Below, one piece after another: positions 53,424-62,150 of a DNA stretch of 64,000 nucleotides (positions are counted from its first letter, which is position 1; the number at the start of each line of letters is the position of its first letter). Under the pieces are notes generated by a model that worked only from the letters and a program-made list of their open reading frames with translations, was not told the origin of the DNA and did not search any database. Origin of the DNA: Bacteroidota bacterium (GTDB taxonomy: Bacteria; Bacteroidota; Bacteroidia; Chitinophagales; Chitinophagaceae); contig VGFP01000002.1 in assembly GCA_016868855.1 (NCBI GenBank), forward strand, positions 366,372-430,371, in the 5' to 3' direction. The translations under genes were made by a program, and so were the position numbers.

Positions 53424-55766
53424 TCAGTTGATGGTTCTTAAAATATCTGCAAATACCCCACTGGCAGTCACTTCAGCACCTGCACCCGCTCCTTTGATGA
53501 CAAGCGGCTGATCCTTGTATCGTTCCGTAAAAAATAAAACAATGTTGTCTTTCCCATACAGATGATACATTTCATTATCGGATTTGATATTCGCTAGTCC
53601 TACCGATGCTTTCCCGTTTTCAAGTGTTGCAACAAATTTCAATTTGCCGTTTTCTGCTTGTGCATTCTTGAGCAGTGATTGAAAATGATCTTCATACTGC
53701 TTCATTTTATCAAAGAAATCATCAACGCTTCCCTGCATACAAGGTTCAGGGAGGAAAGAATGGCATTTGATATCACGCATCTCCAATGGAAAGCCAGCCT
53801 CTCTTGCCAGGATCATGATTTTTCGCATGACATCTTTGCCACTCAAGTCAAGTCGAGGATCGGGTTCAGTGTAGCCCTCTTGTTGTGCATCTCTCACCAC
53901 CTCTGCAAATGGTTTTTGACCGTCATAGTTGTTGAATACATAGTTGAGGGTCCCACTAAGTACTGCTTGAATTTTATGTATCAAGTCTCCGCTCTTAATA
54001 ATATCATTCAATGTTCCTATTACCGGTAAGGCAGCACCCACATTGGTTTCAAACAGAAACTTACAATTGTATTCCAATGCCAACTGCTTCAAATGGGAGT
54101 ACCTATTAAAAGAATCAGATGCTGCTACTTTATTGCAGGCAACAATTGACATTGACTTTTTCAGGACATCTGTATAAACATCTGGCACATGTTCATTGGC
54201 AGTCATATCTATCAATACAGAGTTTCTGAGATTCAATGCAATCATTCTTTTTGAGAATTCGTTTACATATGCTTTTTCCCCCGAATTCAACGATGCTTCC
54301 CAAGATGCAAGATTGATTCCCTCTGGTTGGATAATCATATTTCTGCTGTTGCATAATCCAGCTATATTTAAATTGATGTTCTGGGCGGTTGAAATATGCG
54401 TGTACTGCTGTTGAATCTGATTGATCAGTTTTTTACCAACATTGCCTGTTCCAATAACAAAAGCATTGATCTCTTTCTTGGTATATTCAAAAAATACTTC
54501 ATGTAAAACATTCAATGCCTTGTGTTTATCTGAAGTTTTGATGACTGCAGATATGTTCTTTTCATTCGCGCCTTGTGCGATGGCCATTACATTGATTCCA
54601 TTCTTACCCAATGCATTGAACATTTTACCACTGATCCCTGAATGCCTCTTCATGTTTCCTCCAACCAGGGCAATGATGGAAGTTTGATCGACCAATTGAA
54701 CAGGATTTATATGATTTTTTGCAATTTCATCTGCAAAATTTTCTTCTAATTTATTCCTGGCATTTGCAGCGGAATTGGATTTTACTCCAATGCATATCGA
54801 GTGTTCTGAGGCGCCTTGTGAGATCAAAATAATATTGATGCCTGCATCAAATAAGGTTGTAAAAACTCTTTTTGCAAATCCAGGCACTCCCATCATTCCA
54901 CTTCCTTCAATATTGATCAATGATATTTCATCAATGGAAGAAATTCCAGAAACAATCTCATTATTTGAAGTTGATTTTCCTTTGATCAGTGTCGTTGAGT
55001 TGGTTTTTTCAGTGTGAACGACTTCCACTTCTAATTCGTGATGGATCAGCATTTCAAGTGCAATGGGATCAATCAATTGTTGATCATAGTTTAGCAGTTC
55101 AATGGCCTCTTCATAACTTAAATGATGAATAGGCTTTGCATTTTTCACTATCAACGGGTCTGCGGTGTAATAGATTTCCTTGTTTTTCCAGAAACTAATA
55201 GAAGTATATGCATGATGGATGGCATAATAGGCAGATGCCATGTCACTATTTGATCTGCTTTTGAACTGGGAATGTTTATTTGTTGGTAAAATGGCAGGTA
55301 GAATATGTATTGGCTGCTTGTTCCCAATTCCCTCGAAAGAGACATCATCACGCTTATTACTTAAGGCTGCATAGAAAATATAGGAAAGTATTACTGCGGG
55401 AAGTTTACTCACCTCTTCAAGCGTTTTGGAAGGTGCTTCACTCAAGAGCTGTATGCCTTTACAGAGATCTTCCAAATCATTGAAACGTTGTTTCACAAAA
55501 CTGAGGACAGCACTTTGTGATGCAATGGGAAGCAGTTCCCTTACAAGATTCAATGTATTTTTTTCAACAATGCTTGTCTCGTCTGAAAATTGAAATGAAA
55601 CATCGATTGATTTTTTAGCGAGGTCATTGAATGCAAGTTCAAGTTTTACGTCACCTGAAATCATGATGGTTATTGTTGTCGAATCAATTGTAGCAATGGA
55701 TTGAATGAGTTGATTAATTTTCTCAGGAGATGAAAGGATATATCCTTCAATTTTGATAAGTTTCAT
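53424..55766 (-). CDS. thrA: Bifunctional aspartokinase-homoserine dehydrogenase with degenerate kinase domain
   Basis: 780 residues from the ATG at 55766. The fold plan is kinase, two ACT domains, dehydrogenase. The kinase motifs are eroded: the N-terminal KFGGTSV reads KIEGYIL; the GR-x-GSD segment reads SRSNSDMAS; TDVDGVYTADPR reads KNKEIYYTADPL; and FGAKVLHP reads YDQQLIDP. Lys5, one Arg, the SD pair and YTADP remain. The ACT region (about 315-460: VPGFAKRVFTTLFDAGINIILISQGASEHSIC) is normal. The dehydrogenase has the Rossmann FVIGTGNVGKKL, VACNKVAAS, GTLNYVFNNY and GYTEPDPRLDLSGKDVMRK, with catalytic Lys. Thus homoserine dehydrogenase should work; aspartokinase probably does not. It is first in the thr operon. 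Confidence 0.92.
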   Translation of the reverse strand: MKLIKIEGYILSSPEKINQLIQSIATIDSTTITIMISGDVKLELAFNDLAKKSIDVSFQFSDETSIVEKNTLNLVRELLPIASQSAVLSFVKQRFNDLEDLCKGIQLLSEAPSKTLEEVSKLPAVILSYIFYAALSNKRDDVSFEGIGNKQPIHILPAILPTNKHSQFKSRSNSDMASAYYAIHHAYTSISFWKNKEIYYTADPLIVKNAKPIHHLSYEEAIELLNYDQQLIDPIALEMLIHHELEVEVVHTEKTNSTTLIKGKSTSNNEIVSGISSIDEISLINIEGSGMMGVPGFAKRVFTTLFDAGINIILISQGASEHSICIGVKSNSAANARNKLEENFADEIAKNHINPVQLVDQTSIIALVGGNMKRHSGISGKMFNALGKNGINVMAIAQGANEKNISAVIKTSDKHKALNVLHEVFFEYTKKEINAFVIGTGNVGKKLINQIQQQYTHISTAQNINLNIAGLCNSRNMIIQPEGINLASWEASLNSGEKAYVNEFSKRMIALNLRNSVLIDMTANEHVPDVYTDVLKKSMSIVACNKVAASDSFNRYSHLKQLALEYNCKFLFETNVGAALPVIGTLNDIIKSGDLIHKIQAVLSGTLNYVFNNYDGQKPFAEVVRDAQQEGYTEPDPRLDLSGKDVMRKIMILAREAGFPLEMRDIKCHSFLPEPCMQGSVDDFFDKMKQYEDHFQSLLKNAQAENGKLKFVATLENGKASVGLANIKSDNEMYHLYGKDNIVLFFTERYKDQPLVIKGAGAGAEVTASGVFADILRTIN

Positions 55767-55804
55767 ATTTGAATCAATAGTAGATCGTAAAAGTTGTAAT
55801 AGGA

Positions 55805-55859
55805 TTCTGTTCCAGAAACAGCAAATAGCCCAATGGTAATATGAAATATTCAACCCCTA
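55805..55859 (-). promoter_or_regulatory. Possible attenuator stems between thr leader and thrA
   Basis: On the minus strand CTGTTT (55821-55816) and GAACAG (55812-55807) form a short hairpin with a three-base loop. The GAACAG arm can also pair with CTGTTTT inside the leader frame (55888-55882). Near the leader stop lies AACCC-TTTAG-GGGTT. None is followed by a run of T, so the termination step is not clear. The frame of thrA is open back to a TTG at 55853, which is probably chance. Confidence 0.35.
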
Positions 55860-55946
55860 AAGGGTTGTTGTGGTTGTTGTGAAAACAGTCGTGTTTGCAG
55901 TGGACTGCAGACCGTAGAGGTGTAATATATGCGGCACTGTTTTCAT
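55857..55946 (-). CDS. Threonine-rich leader peptide of the thr operon
   Basis: 29-codon open frame between a -7 element and thrA on the same strand. Six Thr codons in a row (ACA ACA ACC ACA ACA ACC, 55880-55863) lie just before the last codon and stop, with further Thr at residues 3, 16, 19 and 20. This matches the E. coli thrL concept. Within it, TGAAAACAGT (55945-55936) is a perfect 10-base inverse of ACTGTTTTCA (55889-55880), which ends where the Thr run begins. Confidence 0.82.
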   Translation of the reverse strand: MKTVPHILHLYGLQSTANTTVFTTTTTTL

Positions 55947-55956
55947 GAATGAGTTA

Positions 55957-55964
55957 CAAATTTA
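55957..55964 (-). promoter_or_regulatory. -7 promoter element of the thr operon
   Basis: TAAATTTG on the minus strand, full match to TAnnTTTG, ten bases before the leader ATG. No TTG is found at -33. Confidence 0.5.
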
Positions 55965-56040
55965 ACTAAAAATCCTGAATTGTTGATTTTTATTTAAATT
56001 TAGTGATTGATTGTTTTCATTTTCCCAATAAAATTGACTC

Positions 56041-58614
56041 ATGAGCGGACTTTCATCTAATGAATTGTCAAAGTTTACCAAAGAAGTAGGACTCCGTTAT
56101 CAGCTCTACAATAGCTTGTTTACCTCTTTGCCTTTTCACCGCATTGAGAAAACCGGAATTTTACTTTCGCTCTTGCAATCAAATTGTGAGGATGGATTCA
56201 AAAAACGGATGAATCCAACCCAAATTCTGGAAGATTTCTTTTCACGACATACAACATACAATACAGAACAGCAACAATTGGATTTACTGTTTCGAATTGT
56301 GCAATATGTTGAAAGGCAGGTTGTGTTGTTTGATGCACTGGAAGATGCGGCTTTCTCCAAAATAAATGATATGCAAGGGCTGGGTACCCTAAAGCACCTG
56401 GAAACAGAAGTTGCACAGACAAAACGCCAGATGCAGCTTCAAAAAAAATTAAAAGATTTTTCAGTGCGACTGGTACTGACTGCCCATCCAACACAATTTT
56501 ATCCTGATTCGGTTTTGGGTATCATCAATGATCTATCCAAAGCCATTGCAGAAAACAATCTGAATCAAATCAACATGTATCTGCAGCAGTTGGGTAAAAC
56601 TGCTTTTTTCAAAAAACAGAAACCCACGCCTTATGGTGAAGCTGTCAGCCTGATATGGTACTTGGAAAATGTTTTTTACCCTGCCAGCGGTAGAATTGCC
56701 AATACATTGGCGGGGCATTACCCTGACTTGTATGATCCAGAAAATAAAGTTGTTCGCATGGGATTCTGGCCGGGTGGTGATCGTGATGGAAATCCTTTTG
56801 TTACGAGTGATATAACAGAAAAAGTGGCCAAGGCATTGAGAGGAAGTATCATCAAGTGTTATTACATGGATGTTCGCAAGCTGAAACGAAGACTCACCTT
56901 TGAGGGCGTTGATGCAAAACTGACAGCATTGGAAGGTAAGTTGTACAGTAATATATTCATACCTGGGCACGTAGCTGATTTAACCAAGGAGGAAATTCTT
57001 GAAACGCTGCACTCCATTCGTGAAATCATATTATTCAACCACAATGGACTGTTTTTGAATCTTGTCGATGGATTGATCAACCGCGTTCATTTGTTTGGAT
57101 TGTATTTTGCTTCACTGGATATCCGCCAGGACAGTTCTGTGCATGCAAAAGTGATATCAGAGATATGTACATTGGTGAAGGCAGGCGATTATGATTCAAT
57201 GACCGATGATGCCAAAATTCAGTGGCTTTCATCCATCGATACTCCAATTGATTTGCCTGAAAATGCAAGTCCCATCGTCAAAGACACCCTCGCTTCTGTC
57301 CGAACCATTCAGCAGATTCAAGTAGAAAACGGGAGACCTGGTGCTGAGCGCTATATCATCAGTCAGTGCAACAGCTCAGTGGATTTGCTGGAAGTCTTTG
57401 CCCTTTTTGTATTGGGAGGCTGGAAAAGAGATTCAATTTCAGTTGATATCATTCCGCTATTTGAAACAATAGGCGATCTCAACAATGCTGCACAGGTTAT
57501 GCAAGCGCTCTATTCTTTTCCATTGTACAAAGAGCATTTAAAGCGAAGAGGAAAGAAACAGACCGTGATGCTTGGCTTTAGTGATGGTACCAAGGATGGA
57601 GGGTATCTCATGGCCAACTACAGTATTTTTAAAGCAAAGAGGGAGTTGACTGCTATTTCTGCAAAGTATGGGGTGGATATTGTATTTTTTGATGGAAGAG
57701 GAGGCCCCCCTGCCAGAGGCGGTGGCAAGACACATAAATTTTATGCTTCCATGGGAAGCGATATTGCCAATAAAGAAATTGAATTGACGGTACAGGGACA
57801 AACAGTGAGTTCAAATTTTGGAACAGTAGAAGCTGCACAATACAATATTGAACAATTGATTCATGCCGGAGTCGGAAATGAAATATTTTCTGATGGCTTG
57901 AGTACTTTTAGTCAACAAGAGCAAGAGTTGCTTCAACTGCTGGCAGAGGAATCTTTTACATCTTATGCCTCGTTGAAATCACATCCCTATTTTCTTGACT
58001 ATCTCTACCATGCTAGTCCGCTTCGATTTTATGCGGAGACCAATATCGGAAGTCGTCCGGCCAAAAGGGGAGCTTCTGGTAAATTGACTTTGCAGGATTT
58101 AAGAGCCATTCCATTTGTTGGTGCATGGAGCCAAATGAAACAAAATGTTACAGGTTATTATGGTGTGGGAACGGCACTGAAAATCATGGAGCAGAAAGGA
58201 ATGTTTCAGGATCTGAAAAACTTGTACGTACGATCTGCATTTTTTAAGACCTTGATTGATAATTGTGAGATGGCCATGCGAAAATGTTTTTTCCCGCTCA
58301 CTTCATTTTTATCAGACCATCCTAAGTATGGTGAACTCTGGAGAATTATTGAAGAAGAATTTGAACTCACGAAAAAGTATATTTTACTGCTTACCGGAAA
58401 ATCTGATTTAATGGCTGACTATCCAATTGAACAGATTTCTATACAAACAAGAGAACGCATCGTACTGCCCATTGCAACCATCCAACAATACGTCATCACA
58501 AAAGTGAGGGAGATGGAAGAAAAAAATATTTCTTCTGCATTGCACGGCAGTTACGAAAAGCTGGTCATGCGTTGTTCATTTGGCATCATCAATGCGGGAA
58601 GGAATTCAGCTTAA
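56041..58614 (+). CDS. ppc: Phosphoenolpyruvate carboxylase
   Basis: Carboxylates PEP to oxaloacetate. The catalytic His motif is RLVLTAHPTQ; GFWPGGDRDGNPFVTSD is the PEP-binding block; MLGFSDGTKDGGYLMANY matches the GYSDSxKDxG site; and SRPAKRGASGKLTLQDLRAIPFVGAWSQ is near the C-terminus. The FHGRGGxxGRGGG motif reads FDGRGGPPARGGG, which I believe is usual for the Bacteroidota branch. Length 857. It is divergent from the thr operon, which uses aspartate made from oxaloacetate. Its stop interlocks with the YhhQ-like gene. Confidence 0.93.
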   Translation: MSGLSSNELSKFTKEVGLRYQLYNSLFTSLPFHRIEKTGILLSLLQSNCEDGFKKRMNPTQILEDFFSRHTTYNTEQQQLDLLFRIVQYVERQVVLFDALEDAAFSKINDMQGLGTLKHLETEVAQTKRQMQLQKKLKDFSVRLVLTAHPTQFYPDSVLGIINDLSKAIAENNLNQINMYLQQLGKTAFFKKQKPTPYGEAVSLIWYLENVFYPASGRIANTLAGHYPDLYDPENKVVRMGFWPGGDRDGNPFVTSDITEKVAKALRGSIIKCYYMDVRKLKRRLTFEGVDAKLTALEGKLYSNIFIPGHVADLTKEEILETLHSIREIILFNHNGLFLNLVDGLINRVHLFGLYFASLDIRQDSSVHAKVISEICTLVKAGDYDSMTDDAKIQWLSSIDTPIDLPENASPIVKDTLASVRTIQQIQVENGRPGAERYIISQCNSSVDLLEVFALFVLGGWKRDSISVDIIPLFETIGDLNNAAQVMQALYSFPLYKEHLKRRGKKQTVMLGFSDGTKDGGYLMANYSIFKAKRELTAISAKYGVDIVFFDGRGGPPARGGGKTHKFYASMGSDIANKEIELTVQGQTVSSNFGTVEAAQYNIEQLIHAGVGNEIFSDGLSTFSQQEQELLQLLAEESFTSYASLKSHPYFLDYLYHASPLRFYAETNIGSRPAKRGASGKLTLQDLRAIPFVGAWSQMKQNVTGYYGVGTALKIMEQKGMFQDLKNLYVRSAFFKTLIDNCEMAMRKCFFPLTSFLSDHPKYGELWRIIEEEFELTKKYILLLTGKSDLMADYPIEQISIQTRERIVLPIATIQQYVITKVREMEEKNISSALHGSYEKLVMRCSFGIINAGRNSA

Positions 58615-59384
58615 TGCTGCAAGGCAGCCTTTTTCATTTCAGCGGCTTTGCTTTTGCCCAAATATTCCTCAGTCAAATGATGAATGAGGTAAATAATGGG
58701 GGTGCAGAGAATCGCAACGGAAAACTTATACACGTATCCAGTCAATGCAATGGCTGTTACCCTTGGAAATGAAAATCCCAGTGAAAAATAAAGGTATATA
58801 TATGATACGCAAATCGTGTCAATCAATTGAGAAACAAGCGTTGATACGGTTGCCCTCATCCAGATTCCCTTTTCTCCTGTTATTTGTTTGATTTTCTTGA
58901 AGACTGTTGCATCTGCCAATTGTCCCACGAGAAATGCAGTCAGTGAGGCAAAAATGATATTCATCCCTTGTCCCAATACCTGCGCAAATGCTGCCTGCAT
59001 ATCTGGTACCCCATTTTCTTTTTGTGAGCCGATCCAATAATTATCTGGCGCAAGATGTATTGCACCATAAAATACCAGAAAGGCAAACATGATGATGATG
59101 CTTGTAAGGATTGACAGGAACCTTACTCCCTTTACTCCATAATATTCATTGATCAAATCTGTCATGATGAAAACTACGGGCCATATCAGTACACCTACAG
59201 TGAGCGTAAATCCCAGTCCGCTTTCACCCAGCAATGTCATATTTGCAGGATCGAGGTGAAGTGTTTTTTCAAGGGAAAAAAGTTTAACGCCAATCACCTC
59301 TGCCATCAGGGTATTGGCCACGAAAAATCCACCTAGTATTAAGAAAAGCCTGGTGCCCTTGTCTTTAATGATGTTGTGTATCAT
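58611..59384 (-). CDS. Queuosine precursor transporter, YhhQ/VUT family
   Basis: Inner-membrane protein of 257 residues with about six helices (LFLILGGFFVANTLMAEVIGVKLF; GFTLTVGVLIWPVVFIMTDLINEYYGVKGVRF; ILTSIIIMFAFLVFYGAIHL). The FIMTDLINEYYG segment and VSQLIDTICVSYIYLYF are family marks. E. coli YhhQ takes up preQ0/preQ1 for queuosine. No other queuosine genes are in the window. Confidence 0.88.
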   Translation of the reverse strand: MIHNIIKDKGTRLFLILGGFFVANTLMAEVIGVKLFSLEKTLHLDPANMTLLGESGLGFTLTVGVLIWPVVFIMTDLINEYYGVKGVRFLSILTSIIIMFAFLVFYGAIHLAPDNYWIGSQKENGVPDMQAAFAQVLGQGMNIIFASLTAFLVGQLADATVFKKIKQITGEKGIWMRATVSTLVSQLIDTICVSYIYLYFSLGFSFPRVTAIALTGYVYKFSVAILCTPIIYLIHHLTEEYLGKSKAAEMKKAALQH

Positions 59385-59464
59385 GGGATGCTTGTTCTTC
59401 TAAGTTAGGTATTTATTGTTTGGCATTTTACAATTGTATTACAATTCGGCGTTTCAAATCTTAG

Positions 59465-59472
59465 TACCTTTG
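59465..59472 (+). promoter_or_regulatory. -7 promoter element of the RRM gene
   Basis: TACCTTTG, full match to TAnnTTTG, 15 bases before the ATG. A TTC about 17 bases upstream is a possible poor -33. Confidence 0.5.
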
Positions 59473-59487
59473 AGGAAATAATCCGTT

Positions 59488-59805
59488 ATGAAAATTTTCG
59501 TTGCTGGTTTGCCCTATGATTTGGATGACGCAGAGTTGGAAGAGATATTCGAAAAATTTGGAAAAGTTGATTCTGCGAAAGTCGCGATGGATAAAATGAC
59601 CGGCAAGAGCAGGGGATTCGGATTTGTTGAGATGCCAATAGAAGAAGAAGCCAAAGATGCCATTGAAAACCTCAATGATATTTCACTGGGAAAAAAGCCA
59701 TTGGTGGTCAAGGCTGCTGAAGAAAGGCAGCCAGGCACGGGCAGCTCGAATTTCAATAGACGTCCGGGTGGCTTTCAGCAGGACCGCGGACCAAGACGCT
59801 TCTAA
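59488..59805 (+). CDS. RNA-binding protein with one RRM domain
   Basis: 105 residues. RNP2 is IFVAGL (residues 3-8) and RNP1 is KSRGFGFV (residues 40-47), both intact. The C-terminal tail is rich in Arg, Gly and Pro (SNFNRRPGGFQQDRGPRRF). Short RRM proteins of this kind are abundant in Bacteroidota and are thought to act on mRNA, perhaps in cold adaptation. Single gene with its own promoter. Confidence 0.93.
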   Translation: MKIFVAGLPYDLDDAELEEIFEKFGKVDSAKVAMDKMTGKSRGFGFVEMPIEEEAKDAIENLNDISLGKKPLVVKAAEERQPGTGSSNFNRRPGGFQQDRGPRRF

Positions 59806-61523
59806 AGATTTCCTTTTTTCAATTCCTCAACCGCATGGTTTGCTGCTCTGGCAGTAAGTGCCATGAATGTAAGCGATGGATTTTGTGTGCTGGTTGAAAC
59901 CATGCTCGCACCATCTGTAACAAATACATTTTTGCAATGATGCATGGCATTCCATTTATCTAGCAAAGACGTTTTTGGATCATGCCCCATTCTCACTCCT
60001 CCCATTTCATGTATATCCAGTCCGGGTGCTTGCTTGCTGTCTCGTTGTTTGATATCTGTGCAACCTGCCACTTCAAGCATTTCTGATGCAACCTGCAAGA
60101 AATCATCTTTCAGTTTGATATCATTGTCGTCGTAATCAATGGAAGTGATCAACAGCGGCATGCCCCACTTGTCTTTTTGGTCTTTGCTCAGTCTTGCATG
60201 GTTGCTCTCTTTCGGAATGGTTTCTCCCTGCATCATCATGCTCACGCGCCATTCTCCTGCTTCTGAATAACTGTTTTTCAGTTCTTCTCCAATGTTTTCG
60301 CTGGTTCCCCTTCCTCTGCTGGATCCATAAAATACCATATAGCCCCTCAGGAAGTCCATTTCCTGTTTGTGTACATTTCTGAAATTAGGCATCATTGGTT
60401 GGGTTGGCCTTCTTCCGTAGTAATATTTATCATCCGGACCATCATAGGCGGCACTGACGGTGCCTCTGTAGTTATGAAAAGCAATGTATTTGCCAAGCAA
60501 TCCACTGTCATTTCCAAGTCCATTTGAAAATCTATTGGATGTTGAATTCAATAAAATCAAATTGGTATTGAGACAAGCCGCATTTACAAAAATGATTTTT
60601 GCATAATATTCTTCTTCCTTGCCTGTATGCGCATCAATGATTTTGACACCTTTTGCTTTTCCCAGTTTTTCATCATAGATGATGGAATGTACAACAGCAT
60701 CTGTCCGCATACTGAGGTTGCCGGTTTTTGCAGCCCATGGGATGGTTGAAGAATTTGAGCTATAATATCCACCAAATGGACAACCTCTTTCACATAGAGT
60801 TCTTGCCTGACATTGCGTTCTCCCTTGCTCTATATGAATGGGATTGGGTTTTGTGAGATGCGCACATCTGCCCTGCACAACTTTTCTGTCTTTATAATGT
60901 TTGTTAATTTTTTGCTGGATTTCAGATTCAACACAGGTCATTTCCCATGCTGGCAAAAATTCACCATCAGGCAATGTATCCAGTCCGTCATAATTTCCAC
61001 TGATGCCTGCAAATCTCTCTACATGTGCATACCATGGGGCTAAATCATCATAACGGATAGGCCAGTCAATCGCAAATCCATCTCTTGCGGGTCCCTCAAA
61101 ATCATATTTACTCCAACGCTGGGTTTGTCTTGCCCATAAAAGTGATTTGCCACCCACCTGGTAACCGCGAATCCAATCATATGGCTTCTCCTGTATGTAG
61201 GGGTGCTCTGTATCTTTTACAAAAAAATGTTCTGTGGCCTCGCTGAATGCATAGCATCTGGATACAACGGGATTTTCATCCAGTACTTTCCGGGGCATTT
61301 TCAGGTGATGCGGAAATTCCCACGGATGCTTGGTAGCAGTGGGGTAGTCTTTTAGGTGAACCACATCCTTCCCTCTTTCGATCACCAATGTTTTCAGTCC
61401 TTTTTCACACAACTCTTTGGCAGCCCATCCACCACTCATTCCTGAGCCAATCACAATGGCATCAAATGAGTTGGTTTTGATCGACTTGATATTCAAGTTG
61501 GGTGCACCTGATTCGTTGTTCAT
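59802..61523 (-). CDS. GMC-family FAD oxidoreductase
   Basis: 573-residue glucose-methanol-choline type oxidoreductase. FAD-binding FDAIVIGSGMSGGWAAKELCEKGLKTLVIERG at the N-terminus, QVGGKSLLWARQTQRW (the GGxS loop), a Cys-rich stretch CQARTLCERGCPFGGYYSS, and the C-terminal HEMGGVRMGHDP (catalytic His) and VFVTDGASMVSTSTQNPSLTFMALTARAANH. No Tat signal is seen and no small gluconate 2-dehydrogenase-type partner precedes it. Its substrate, a sugar or polyol, is unknown. Its stop interlocks with that of the RRM gene. Confidence 0.92.
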   Translation of the reverse strand: MNNESGAPNLNIKSIKTNSFDAIVIGSGMSGGWAAKELCEKGLKTLVIERGKDVVHLKDYPTATKHPWEFPHHLKMPRKVLDENPVVSRCYAFSEATEHFFVKDTEHPYIQEKPYDWIRGYQVGGKSLLWARQTQRWSKYDFEGPARDGFAIDWPIRYDDLAPWYAHVERFAGISGNYDGLDTLPDGEFLPAWEMTCVESEIQQKINKHYKDRKVVQGRCAHLTKPNPIHIEQGRTQCQARTLCERGCPFGGYYSSNSSTIPWAAKTGNLSMRTDAVVHSIIYDEKLGKAKGVKIIDAHTGKEEEYYAKIIFVNAACLNTNLILLNSTSNRFSNGLGNDSGLLGKYIAFHNYRGTVSAAYDGPDDKYYYGRRPTQPMMPNFRNVHKQEMDFLRGYMVFYGSSRGRGTSENIGEELKNSYSEAGEWRVSMMMQGETIPKESNHARLSKDQKDKWGMPLLITSIDYDDNDIKLKDDFLQVASEMLEVAGCTDIKQRDSKQAPGLDIHEMGGVRMGHDPKTSLLDKWNAMHHCKNVFVTDGASMVSTSTQNPSLTFMALTARAANHAVEELKKGNL

Positions 61524-61572
61524 GTTGGAAATTTTGTTAGATGAATGTACGGATAATAATCATTGGGTGGAC

Positions 61573-61603
61573 TTGCCTCCAATCGATAGATTGCCTACAT
61601 TTG
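61573..61603 (+). promoter_or_regulatory. Promoter of tRNA-Ala
   Basis: TTG at 61573-61575, 20 bases, then TACATTTG at 61596-61603. The tRNA starts eight bases later. Confidence 0.65.
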
Positions 61604-61611
61604 CCTCCCCA

Positions 61612-61684
<73 letters not shown>

Positions 61685-61728
61685 CAATAAGTCTTTTTAA
61701 AAGAGATTTATCAAAGCCAAATGGACCT

Positions 61729-62043
61729 CTACATGAATCCCAGTTCTAACTTGGCCTCTTCACTCATCATATCTTTGGTCCAGGCAGGTGTCCAGGTAAT
61801 TTCAACAAATACATCGTTGATGCCTACAATCTCTCTGATTTTTTGATCCACATCATGCGGAAGTGTTTGTGCAGCAGGACAACTTGGAGCAGTCAACGTC
61901 ATGATGATCTGAACATTGTTGATTGGAACAATATTTACTTCGTAGATCAAGCCGAGCTCCCATATATTCACAGGAAGTTCGGGATCAAAAACTGTCTTGA
62001 TCTTTTCAATTACTTCTTGTTTCAGTTGTTCTTCTGTCTTCAT
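61729..62043 (-). CDS. MIP18/DUF59-family Fe-S assembly protein (SufT-like)
   Basis: 104 residues. The DUF59 features are FDPELPVNIWELGLIYEV, the PSCPA motif with its conserved Cys in MTLTAPSCPAAQTLP, and VEITWTPAWTKDMMSEEAKLELG. Such proteins help deliver Fe-S clusters to targets and are often found at the end of SUF operons in this phylum. It lies downstream of sufE on the same strand, separated by a small repeat region. Confidence 0.9.
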   Translation of the reverse strand: MKTEEQLKQEVIEKIKTVFDPELPVNIWELGLIYEVNIVPINNVQIIMTLTAPSCPAAQTLPHDVDQKIREIVGINDVFVEITWTPAWTKDMMSEEAKLELGFM

Positions 62044-62048
62044 ATAAA

Positions 62049-62110
62049 TCTGTTAACAGTTGACGGTTAACAGTTGTCAGTTGACCGTTAACATTCAACC
62101 GTCAACTGTA
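62049..62110. repeat. Small intergenic repeat between sufE and the SufT-like gene
   Basis: GTTAACAGTTG occurs at 62052-62062 and again at 62066-62076, 14 bases apart, followed by a related inverted copy. CAGTTGACGGTT (62057-62068) and AACCGTCAACTG (62097-62108) form a perfect 12-bp inverted repeat. The block can fold into a hairpin in RNA. No gene is in it. Confidence 0.75.
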
Positions 62111-62150
62111 TTTCCTTCTCTCTTGCTACTTGTCTCTTCCCCCAATTTAT

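Noticed and set aside
55767-55853. N-terminal extension of thrA from a TTG at 55853
   Set aside because: The extra 29 residues are not family-like, and the ATG at 55766 aligns with the normal ThrA start (Lys at position 5). The open frame is most likely chance between leader and gene.
57660-57740. Defective PEP carboxylase because FHGRGG reads FDGRGG
   Set aside because: All other catalytic blocks are intact over 857 codons and I recall the FDGRGGPPARGGG form as common in Bacteroidota enzymes.
62049-62110. CRISPR-like array
   Set aside because: Only two direct copies 14 bases apart, no spacers of regular length, no cas genes; better described as a small hairpin repeat.
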